64,000 nucleotides of DNA, taken from contig NC_020172.2 in assembly GCF_000224145.3 (NCBI RefSeq), positions 5,237,961-5,301,960 of the forward strand, given 5' to 3'. Position numbers and translations under genes: made by a program. Within the stretch, counting starts at the first letter, position 1; each line of letters begins with the position of its first letter. The notes beneath the pieces are model-generated. The model did not search any database, was not told the origin of the DNA, and was given only the letters and a program-made list of their open reading frames with translations. Below, one piece after another: positions 18,102-30,300 of this stretch. The DNA comes from Ciona intestinalis. Lineage: Eukaryota > Chordata > Ascidiacea > Phlebobranchia > Cionidae.

Positions 18102-18107
18102 TTTATT
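18102..18107 (-). terminator. Candidate Piezo polyadenylation signal AATAAA
   Basis: tttatt on the plus strand, about 210 nt downstream of the Piezo stop codon. A second hexamer lies near 18033-18038. T-rich plus-strand flanks make the exact choice uncertain. Confidence 0.4.
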
Positions 18108-18318
18108 TCTTTGTTTTGTTGCTTCTTCCTGTCCATCATTTTAACCTGTTGCTTCCTTTGTATATGTTCTAAATATTCCGTTTCTCGTTTGTCAAATATT
18201 TAATCTAGTTTTTTGTTGTTACCATTTTTAGTTTCAGTTCTTTTTTGTACTGTTAATTTTTTCCGTTATTTTTTCATATCAATCAGTTTCTTGCCTATCC
18301 CTTATTACAACCCCTTTA

Positions 18319-21300
18319 CTAATCCACCTTAGGCCTCGACCACTTAATAAGCGTGGTGGGCGACCGATACAGGAAAATCAACTTAGCGTAAAGATCTTCC
18401 TCAAGTTCAAACTCTTTTTCTTCCTGCACGAGATAAATATCGTTGCAAAGTTGGAGGATTCGATCGACGTATGGAAGCTCACTGCAATGCATTGTGGGTA
18501 TTTTAATCGTCATATCGTAATAACAATAAATTTATAATTTTATTGTTACTTTTGTGATTTTGCATTCATCAGTATTTTAATAGTTTTGTTGTTGAGAAGC
18601 TGGATATAATTTTTATACATTATATGATTTACAAAAGTAATAGTTCCTCATAAATTATATACATTATATAATTTATCTACAATTGATTTATAATAAAAAC
18701 ATAATGTTGCATTTTTGAATAGGTATACAAGTTATTTGATATAGTACTTTGGGATAAGATGAGACACCGTTAGCACATAATATTAAAATATCGTGTTTTA
18801 AACAATTAACAACGGTCTATGGGAGTCGTGAGGATACGATTTTAAAATTCTTTGAATGTTCTTTGTTTACTACTAAATGGAACGAGAAAATAAAATGAAA
18901 AGATGCCCCATCTCCCTCTACTCTACCATAAAAATAAAGATAGAAACAACATAAACTCACAGAAACATGATAGTAGAAGTTGCTCCAACCAAACCAGCGC
19001 GTACTAAACGTCCAACAACCAAAACAACCGACACGTATAAACCAATCAATCTGGAATATTGCGATTAACTAGTTATTGTTGTTATAGAAACAGTCACATT
19101 AACTACCACATTGTGCAAAATAACTGTTACTAAAAACAATCAACCTGAAGTATAGATTAAGTTTCTGAGCAACCCAAAAAATAACTGTAGATTTTGTGTT
19201 ATATATTTTATAGTTAAAACGCCGAACCAAAATTAAACCTATCAGCCGAGCTGTTTTAAACATGATAAACAGGACTTATATATTATAAACAACCCACCCA
19301 TAACTGACAATAAATTGTAAACTTGCGGGCGAAACTTTGTCGCTAAAAATGTTGATTTCAAACATCGGTTTTTCCAAGGACGTTGAGTCGTCAAATACTC
19401 GCCACCAGGTGGAGCTAGCGTTCCTTCGTAACGTGAGACGTACGTCCGTGTATGATTGGTGTGTACCTGTATAAAGTTTCTATGGTTTTATGATGTTTTT
19501 ATGGTTTTATGAGGTTTCTATTGTTTTGTGAGGTTTCTATAAATTCATGAGGTTTCTATGGTTTTATAAGGTTTCTATAGTATCTCAAACAACTGAATGA
19601 ATGTTGTTTATGTCGCTCAACATTCACCCACAAAGTTTCATATGTGATAGTGGGGTAAAAAGTGAACACCCGTAGAACACCCGTATTATAACGACTGTCA
19701 TTGCACCACCAAGCAAGGATAAATAAGTTACATCCATACTTAACAAACACATTACCTTGGTATAAATTATAAGCAGGTCTTGCAGTTGAGGAAGTCCCTT
19801 GTGAGTGGATGTATTGAGGAAACAAATTCATGATGAAACTGAAAAAAAAAATTAAATAAAACATTCTATTCTATGTTGGTTGAGGGCCTACACAGGTGGT
19901 AAGCCATGGAACCTGAGATTTAGACAAGAGTTGACACATTACTTTAAAACTTATTTATGCGCCAATACAATATTAAACAGTATGCAGACTCTAGCTGTCT
20001 CTTCTAGATAAAAGTGTTTTTTTTACTAATGGAAAAAAAAACATATATGACAGAGTTTGTTTTTAAACTTAGTAACATTTCCTCAATTTTCTACCACTTT
20101 CAAAGATCACTTTAAACTTTGCAAAATTTATTTTTTAAAAACTCACGCGCTATCTGTAGTATTTGTTTCGTTTCTTTGTTTCAACAATTGATAAAGATGT
20201 TGCCGCGCTTCACTGCTTCGGTTTAGCATCACAGAGTTTGACCCGTACGAGGATACTACGTTCGTAACACTAGGGTCACTAGGAGGGGGTAAAGAGGGTG
20301 TTAGAATAGAAATATTATTTGCATTGAAAATAAAAATTTGAAAATATTTTGTGTAAAAAATGTCCTTTTCTGAGAACTGTTTTAAAATTATTGCATTAGT
20401 TGGTATTTGTATTAAATTTTATTACATTTAAATTACTCTTTTCTATATCTATATGGGTGAGGTCTTATGGTAAAGCACTTCAAAAGACCTGGGATTGTAG
20501 GTCAAGAGCCCCATTACCACACATTTTCAAATTAAAAATATTCCTATTTTCAGAAATATATACGTTGTGAAACTATGCGCAAAAAATATTTTTAAATACA
20601 CATTTTTTGCAAGTACAAGTGTCAGTCACACCAGGTTAGATTGCTGGGGTTGCATTGTGTATGAACAATGGTATTTATTATGTAACATGCCTTACTGTTA
20701 TGGTATTGCTAATCTTCTAGTATAAAAATATCATGCAGATTTTATTAAAACGCAGAATTGAATATAAAATATTGGTTTCAATAAAATCTAAGTTTATTTT
20801 TTTCCAGAAGATCAGTTCTTAAAATATAGTGTTTGTGGTAATGTTAGTATAACTCTGGGTGTTGAGGTAATGGGCCAAAACATACATCCCATATTCCCTG
20901 GTCTGTTTTGCCATCATACTCTGCCATAGGCCTCACCCATATTGAATAGAATAGTAGCGAAAAAGAATGTGGTTTTGTTTTAAAACAAAGAGTTTTTTGT
21001 GTTAAAAAAATGTTGATTTTTTTGTGTTAAAAAAAATGGTTGTTTTAAAGAGAGAGGTTTTTGGGGTTAAAAAGAATATTGTTTTCCGTTAAAGAATGTT
21101 TATTATGTTTTTTTTTTGTGTTAAAAAGATTGTTTTTATTTGTGTTAAAAAGATTGTTTTTATTTGTGTTAAAAAGACTTTAATTTTGTTTATAGTAATA
21201 CAGCCACCACCATGTTATATAAGGGTTAGTATGTTTTACAATAAACTTTCTTCAGGGGGTTCTAAACCATACTCTTCGTCATCTTTTCTGTGAGAAGTTT

Positions 21301-24300
21301 GTTTAATGTCATTAAGGTTAATACGAGTGTAAGGTGTTAGATGATATCTATAACTAATGNNNNNNNNNNNNNNNNNNNNNNNNNNNNNNNNNNNNNNNNN
21401 NNNNNNNNNTTAACTATGCACAAAAAAAATTTTCAAATACACATTTTTTGCAAGTACAAGTGTCAGTCACACCAGGTTAGATTGCTGGGGTTGCATTGTG
21501 TATGAACAATGGTACTTATTATGTAACATGCCTTACTGTTATGGTATTGCTAATCTTCTGGTATAAAAATATCATGCAAATTTTATTAAAACGCAGAATT
21601 GAATATAAAATATTGGTTTCAATAAAATCTAAGTTTATTTTTTTCTAGAAGATCAGTTCTTAAAATTTAGTGTTTGTGGTAATGTTAGTATAACTCTGGG
21701 TGTTGAGGTAATGGGCCAAAACATACATCCCATATTCCCTGGTCTGTTTTGCCATCATACTCTGCCAAAGGCCTCACCCATATTGAATAGAACAGAGGCG
21801 AAAAAGAAAAAAAATGTGGTTTTGTTTTAAAACAAAGAGTTTTTTGTATTAAAAGAATGTTGTTTTTTTGTGTTAAATAAATGTTGATTTTTTTGTGTTA
21901 AAAAAAATGGTTGTTTTAAAGAGAGAGGTTTTTGGGGTTAAAAAGAATATTGTTTTCCGTTAAAGAATGTTTATTATGTTTTTTTTTTGTGTTAAAAAGA
22001 TTGTTTTTATTTGTGTTAAAAAGACTTTAATTCTGTTTATAGTAATACAGCCACCACCATGTTATATAAGGGTTAGTATGTTTTACAATAAACTTTCTTC
22101 AGGGGGTTCTAAACCATACTCTTCGTCATCTTTTCTGTGAGAAGGTGTTAGATGATATCTAACTAAAGATTTGGCTCTTATATGCTACACATGGTGTATT
22201 TATACACCTCATGGTCACAAGTAACATATTTACTCATGAATGTTAATACTGTCCAAATTAGTTATGATGTATCTCACGAGAAATAAAACTCATTCATATA
22301 AAATAGCTACCACAGTGAGCCTTGAACAAGCTTCCGTCTAGTTAGGACCCATTAAAGATTATGTCGGAATACTCTGCACTACTACTCTATCTACAACCCC
22401 CTAAACTAAATATAAGGCGCCCACAATGTAGCAGCACCGAGCATTGAACCCAGTATTTTCCGGTTACAATGAAGCACTTTACCAATGTGTTACTGTGCCA
22501 GGAATTACTAATTCTACAGTTTCTAAATAATTTACTGTTTTGAAGGTTTTGAGCATTGTTTCATCATAGTGGAGGATGTTCTATGGATTGTTAACAAACA
22601 AAGAATAAAAAATAATAAACATAACAACAATACGATACACGATATTCGTAAAAAATTACTAAAAATTAAAACTAAAATTGTCATTAATTGTTTATGCCAA
22701 TTAACTAACTTTCCGAACTAATTTATTTTATCAAAGAGATCCTAACTGTATGGTAATATTGAATCAGTAAAAATAATTTTAAATTTATTATGTAGATATG
22801 CTAAAAGTTTTCACTTTTTTAGTTCCGTGTTTAATTATCCGCATACAAACACACTAAAAAAAATATAAGTCTCATACTTTAGCAAAAAGAATACATAGTA
22901 ACTTACTTAGTAAGTGTCCATTCAAACAGCAACCTAACTGGTTTAGTATTGTTAGGACTTAACCTATCCACCAGCAGTTCATATTGTGGGGGGCTGATGG
23001 TCCAAATTGTTTTCGATTCACCATCTACGGTTACCGTGACAACTTGATCAAATTGGAATCCTGACAAGAACGCAGCGGCCGCCTGTGTGGGGAAAAGTTG
23101 GGGTGAAATATACTGTTCTGGTCACATTATGTCCTCACAACGACAGCCGTTATAACACGGGTGATCTGTTTCATACACCTTGTGCCCACTTACAAGTTAC
23201 CATGTGAATGTAACTTACTTTATTCTTGCGTGGCCGGAAAAACCAGTCGTTATAACACGGGTGTTCTGTTTCATACACCTCGTGCCTGCTTACAAGTTAC
23301 CATGTGAATGTAACTTACTTTATCCTTGCGTGGCTGGAAAAACGACAGTCGTTATAACACGGGTGTTCTGTTTCATACACCTCGTGCCTGCTTACAAGTT
23401 ACCACGTATGTAACTTTGTGGGTAATGCTGTATGGCCGACATGGCTGCAGATAGAGTGCACTAGCCCCAGTGGGGTTTGGTTCAAGGCTCAACATTTTTA
23501 CCATTGTACCAGTACTGTGGCAAAGTGGTTACAACGCTCTTTTAGTAAACAAAGGGGAAAAATTGGTGTTCAGCTACAATTGTGGGGTGTGTGGGTTGTC
23601 TTTATGGAATGTCTAAATTTTCAGCCACACAAAAATACAATCACAGACATTTTAAAGAGAAAAGGAGATTTAAGACATTAAGATAATCATTACACCAACT
23701 TGGCTAACACTGAAGTCTTGCTGGAAATTGTCGAATTGGCTCTCAGTCCAAATTTTGATGTCATCAGAATCTGCTATCACTTGGAACAGGGGCTGGAATA
23801 AAAAGAAATATTACGTTTTATGTATAGTTGTATGTAGTTAAAGGTATGAGACCTGGGATGTAGGTCTATTACCCCAACACCCAGGGTGCTGCCATCTAGA
23901 CCCCACTGAGGCAGTTTATAGACACTCAATAATAGAGATTCTATTCCATAAGGGAGGCACACCTGAGACCTCTTCAGGGAGGCACACCTGAGACCTCTTC
24001 AGTGAGGCACACCTGAGACCTGGGATGTAGGTCTATTACCCCAACACCCAGGGTGCTACCATCTAGACCCCACTGAGGCAGTTTATAGACACTCAATAAT
24101 AGAGATTCTATTCCATAAGGGAGGCACACCTGAGACCTCTTCAGGGAGGCACACCTGAGACTCTGGGATGTAGATATATTACCCCAACACCCAGGGATGT
24201 ACCCTCTAGACCCCACTTAAATTTTTGGTATAATATTGTTATCCTTTATTTAACTTCTACCTCAAAAGAGCCCAATGTTATTTTCACATCAACTTGCGTA

Positions 24301-27300
24301 GGATTGTTGGTAACCCCACCAATAGTTAGAGCAATGTTCATCAATAAGAGTGGGAACCATATAATGAAGAAAATAAGGAAGACCAAACTTCCACCAATCA
24401 AATACTGAACCCATTTCGCTTTTGCTGATCCTCGTTGAGAAGGATATTCCTGGAAATAATAATTTTGGTGAGTTTTTAGGTTTGGCAAACTAAAGGGTTT
24501 TTATACACGGGCAGTTACGCAGGATATGATGCTTCATACACCTCATGCTCACTATCGAGTTAGGAAACTTTCATGTTTATCCTTGGTTGGGAAACCAAGG
24601 GGTTTAATACACGGGTGTTGCACACCATACATGGTGGCTTCATACACCTCATGCTCACTGTCAAGTTAGGACTTATTTTTATTTATTTTTTTATGGTAAG
24701 GATTTAAAAGGTGGAAAACAAGTGTTTTCTTATTTTATTTTTTATCTGTATTATTTTTGCACTTATTTGCAAACACTTTTTAACACTATGCAAACACGGT
24801 TTCTTTCATTTTTCTTCCATATTTTCTCATATGTTTCTTTTAAATATGTTATTGTTTTTTCTCTTCATTTAACTTCTTCGAAAAATTGAGTAACTTTAAT
24901 AAATAACTGTCTACACCTTCTGTGCATAACCTACCTCTTCGAAACTCCTCCAGCACTTTAGTTCAAACACCTCAGCGTGAATCGACCACAGTTTCAACCA
25001 TTCAGATATCGACATTGATGTTTTAGTGAACGTCCAGTTCATAACAGTGGTTGCTTCGGCGAGGAATGGAATTAAGCGATACCTGGGTGGTGGGAGGTTT
25101 TATGCTTGCTGTCAAGTTGTGGTTTATTTATACACCTTATGCTCACTGTCAAGTTATAACATGGGTGTCTTCTTATACACACGACACACATGGTTTATTC
25201 AAAAACCTCATGCTCACTGTCATGTTATAACATGGGTGTCTTCTTATACACCAGACACACATGGTGTATTCAAAAACCTCATGCTCACTGTCATGTTATA
25301 ACATGGGTATCTTCTTATACACCAGACACACATGGTGTATTCATACACCTCATGCTCACTGTCATGTTATAACATGGGTGTCTTCTTATACACCAGACAC
25401 ACATGGTGTATTCAAAAACCTCATGCTCACTGTCATGTTATAACATGGGTGTCTTCTTATACACAAGACACACATGGTGTATTCAAAAACCTCATGCTCA
25501 CTGTCATGTTATAACATGGGTATCTTCTTATACACCAGACACACATGGTGTATTCATACACCTCATGCTCACTGTCATGTTATAACATGGGTGTCTTCTT
25601 ATACACCAGACACACATGGTGTATTCATAAACCTCATGCTCACTGTCATGTTATAACATGGGTGTCTTCTTATACACAAGACACACATGGTGTATTCAAA
25701 AACCTCATGCTCACTGTCATGTTATAACATGGGTATCTTCTTATACACCAGACACACATGGTGTACATATACACATCATGCTCACTGAAAAACTATAAAA
25801 GAAATAACCACCCACCCCTTAAACAGAAACAAGTTAACAGTTCCATGAGAGTTGGTGAGGAAATTAGTTGTGACACGATTGGGATATCCACACCTAATCT
25901 GGTATGATGATAATAGGAAGTAAAGAGCTTTGAAGAAATACCAAGTTTGTGCCACGCCATTCTGGTAGAAGGGTCTGTGGGTGGAACAGATTTATTGTTA
26001 TTATTTTTTTGTTATTCATAAGATATTAAAAATATAAGTTTGCACATAAAGAACACAGAAAAAGTCCAATGAATAGTTTACTATTGAGGGTATGTATAGT
26101 TTATGTTTAGAACAAAATATACTTCATTGCTTCTTTTATACAGAGACCGATGAATTTTATGCGTTTTTAAATGTACTTTGTTTTCAAATTTCAGTTTTAT
26201 GAATATTTCATCGGTTAATAGTAGCAGGTGGAATGAAGAAAAGCCAAAAAACTACTTGAAGAAAAGTGTCAAATGAAAAGTGCTAAGCTCAAAATATACC
26301 TCACTACAGTTATGTACGTTTACAGTTTTTTTAAAATCAAAGTCTTAATTTCTGTTTAATATTTTTTATAAATATTTTACCTGTTATTGATAGCAGGTAG
26401 GATGAAGAAGAGCCAAATATGAACGCCAGCCACGAGGAAGATTTGGAAGATCAACTTTCCTCGGAGACTTTTACGAAGATAAATCACACGGTCGATTATC
26501 ATCATTGAGAACTACGAGGTAATTGGTAATTAGGTGGTTAATTGTGTGTACCGTGCATGGATAAATCAATGTAACTTTTTAGACTTGCAAAGCGGGGCAA
26601 CGACAGTCGTTATAACACTGGTGTTCTGTTTCATACACCTCATGCTCGCTTACGAGTTACCACGTATGTAACTTATTTATCCTCACATGGCGGGGCAACG
26701 ACAGTTGTTATAACACTGGTGTTCTGTTTCATACACCTCATGCTTGCTTACGAGTTACCACGTATGTAACTTATTTATCCTCGCATGGCGGGGCACTGAC
26801 AGTCGTTATAACACGGGTGTTCTGTTTCATACACCTCGTGCTACTTACAAGTTACCATATATGTAACTTATTTATCCTCGCATGGCGGGGCAACGACAGT
26901 CGTTATTGTGCCCACTTACAAGTTAGCCAGTGAGTAACTTACGACGCAATGACAGGTAGTTAGGTAATTGGTAGAAATCATTACATTTAACATTGTATTA
27001 ATAAATTGTTTAACAGTTGTTAAAACACCGGTGTTCTGTTTCATACACCTCGTGTTGGCTTACAAGTTACCAAGTATGTAACTTATTTATCCTTGCACGG
27101 CGGGGCAACGACTGTTGTTATAACACTGGTGTTCTGTTCCATAAACCTCGCGCCCGCTTACGAGTTATCATATGTAACTTATTTATCCCGCATGGCAGGA
27201 CAACGACAGTCGGTATAACACTGGTGTTCCGTTTTCATACACCTTTTCATACACCCACGACACCCTAAACCCCCTTGGCTGCACCACTTATTACAGTACC

Positions 27301-30300
27301 TGTATCAACAGCATTACAAGGAAACCAGTGGGAACTTGGTTGGATTGAAGATCAGACACAACGTTTGTTTGTTGCGATGAATATGCCTTGTGATGTAATA
27401 ATGAAAGTTAATTATAGAACTATATTTTTCTTATATGCCTCTAAAAGAGCGTTGTTAATTGTTAACAAAATATGGAATAATATGTACTTACGGTATCCAT
27501 TTTATCCTACNNNNNNNNNNNNNNNNNNNNNNNNNNNNNNNNNNNNNNNNNNNNNNNNNNCGAGTTACCACGTATGTAACTTATTTATCCTCACATGGCG
27601 GGGCAACGACAGTCGTTATAACACGGGTGTTCTGTTTCATACACCTCATGCTACTTACAAGTTACCATATATGTAACTTATTTATCCTTAAGTGGGGGGG
27701 CAACGACAGTCGCTATTGTGCCCACTTACAAGTTAGCCAGTGTGTAACTTACGACGCAATGACAGGTAGTTAGGTAATTGGTAGAAATCATTACATTTAA
27801 CATTGTATTAATAAATTGTTTAACAGTTGTTAAAACACCGGTGTTCTGTTTCATACACCTCGTGTTGGCTTACAAGTTACCAAGTATGTAACTTATTTAT
27901 CCTCGCACGGCGGGGCAACGACTGTTGTTATAACACTGGTGTTCTGTTCCATAAACATCGCGCCCGCTTACGAGTTACCATATGTAACTTATTTATCCTC
28001 GCATGGCGGGACAACGACAGTCGGTATAACCCTGGTGTTCCGTTTTCATACACCCGTGACACCCTAAACCCCCTTGGCTGCACCACTTATTACAGCCATA
28101 CCTGTATCAACAGCATTACAAGGAAACCAGTGGGAACTTGGTTGGATTGAAGATCGGACACAACGTTTGTTTGTTGCGATGAATATGCCTTGTGATGTAA
28201 TAAGGAGGTTATTAAAAAATAAACAGGCCCATATTAGGTTATAATACTTATCGTAGCTGTGTATCTTGGAAAATAAATAAATGTGATCTAAATTTTACAA
28301 TACAAAACTTTAAAATAAATCTATTATATAGTAGGTTGGGGTAATACATAAGTGTGTCCTCATGACTTAGTGTTTTTAATTGTTAAAACACGGTCAGGAA
28401 ACATAGAATATTATGTTCTAATGGTATCCATCTTACCCTACAATACACTATACAAAACCGTCTTACCCCACAGTATTATACATACAAAACCCATCTTACC
28501 CCAAACAACCAATATACAAAACCGTCTCACCCCACAGTATTATACATACAAAACCCATCTTACCCCACAGTATTATACATACAAAACCCATCTTACCCCA
28601 AACGTCCAATATACAAACCCATCTTACCCCACAGTATTATACATACAAACCCATCTTACCCCACAGTATTATAAATACAAAACCGTCTTACCCCAAACGC
28701 CCAATACCCAAACACGATGATAATGAAGTTGATGACATCACATAGGAATATCCACACATATACGTCGGTTATTGATAGGAATTGTTGGTTCAATACAGAA
28801 GTGTAGAGGAAGTAGGGCTGCTGACAGTAATGTAGAAATCTGGAAAGATAGGTTTATTACATTGTATTTACTGAATGTGATTGAATGAATGTATATTGCT
28901 TTATCCTTGTGTGACCGGAAAACGACAGTCGTTATAGCATAACACATTAATACTAGGTTGGAGCAACTGCTGTAAGTTTCTTGCCAAGGACACATATACA
29001 TCCCTATTATGGCGGCATCGAGCCTTGAACCTGACATCCTTTGGTTGTAAAATACCTGAGTACTATAACCATTCAACTTACTTGTCCATTCCAGATTTAT
29101 CTTTCTTTGGTTTCTTTTTTGCTCCCACTTTTTCTCCTCCTTGCTCCTGGTTTGTTTCTTCTATTACTCCCCCTTCTGCTTCATGAGAAGTAGTGGGAGC
29201 AACCTCTGTCTCATTTATGACATCATAATCACCACTTTCTTCTTTAGAATCCCACAATCCATGGACCTTTGTCAGAAAAACAATATAACAATAACAATTT
29301 TTCGTAATTGTAGGCATGGGAGTGGCAACCATGGATAAGTCACTCAAGTTCCCACCCACGAGGATATAAATGACCAAACCAACCAAAAGTCATGTCTGCT
29401 TATCCACACACTGCAATAGCTTCAGCAACTCAGACTGTAGGCATGGGAGTGGCAACCGCGAATAAGTCACTCAAGTTCCCACCCACGAGGATATAAATGA
29501 CCAAACTAACCAAAAGTCATGTCTGCTTATCCACACACTGCAATAGCTTCAGCAACTCGACTGTGGGCATGGGAGTGGCAACCATGGATAAGTCACTCAA
29601 GTTCCCACCCACGAGGATATAAATGACCAAACTAACCAATACATAAGCTTAAGCATGATAGTGACAAGCATGGCTAGCCATGAAACACCAACACCTTCTC
29701 ACCTTAAACATAGAGTACGGGCTTGGACGCTAATGAAGACAAAGTAAAAATAAAATAAAGTCTGCTATTTGAAATACAGAAACACAGAGTCTTAGCAGAT
29801 AATGGGATCCATTTGTTTCTGAGTGTTTATTTATATGGCTTGCCCCGCCATGCAGGGATAAATAAGTTACATACATGGTAACTCATAAGTGGGCAAGAGG
29901 TGTATTAAACAGAACACCAGTGTTATAACGACTGTCGTTGCCCCAATATGCGAGAATAATGAAGTTTCTTCATACATTCAAGTACTAACCCCTCTCCCCT
30001 TTAAAACTGAAACAGGGACTAATCTCATATTTTGACCTACTTTAACACAGAAAGAAGACCAGACACATGGAAGAATTTCCGCCGAGGATAAATTAGTAAC
30101 ATTTATTTTATGTACTGCCTCACCTTTAGTACAGAGACATGGAACACCACGGCCAGCAGTTGCAGAAGATCCATCACCATCCACGAAGAAGATTGTTCAA
30201 TCCCGATGAACCTCGGCCACCAGAAAGGTTCGTTCTGATGAAGATTCATCTCCTCCTGGCTGTTCCACGGGAAGAACTCGAATTGGAAGATGAAACGAAC

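Larger units (their letters stand above)
18319..25082 (-). other. Piezo pore module: anchor, outer helix, cap, inner helix, C-terminal domain
   Basis: Last ten exons plus one repeated exon. Exon 24935-25082 carries the family-defining PFEW motif (P-F-L-A-E then W six residues on). Exon 24261-24449 holds the outer pore helix ending in FPLLLMN. Exons 23700-23792, 22917-23092, 22087-22134, 20147-20278, 19756-19838 and most of 19298-19466 build the extracellular cap, with N-glycosylation-type sequons such as NNT, NRS and NET. Exons 19298-19466 and 18961-19050 make the inner helix. The cytosolic constriction keeps Met-Phe (about residues 2284-2285), but the next residue is Leu, where vertebrate Piezo1 has Glu. 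Confidence 0.93.

Noticed and set aside
25026..25727. Series of overlapping ~60-codon open frames with [19 protein letters not shown] peptides (also at 41197-41640 and 47057-47690)
   Set aside because: They are translations of the 71-bp satellite. Since 71 is not a multiple of three, the frame shifts each unit and the same peptides recur in all arrays; no start context or splice signal.
27017..27773. Open frames running through the 50-N gap
   Set aside because: They translate SINE-tail satellite and undetermined bases.
29978..30184. Alternative minus-strand frame in Piezo exon 30124-30312
   Set aside because: Different frame from FEFFPWNS, which matches the Piezo family and joins neighbouring exons in phase.
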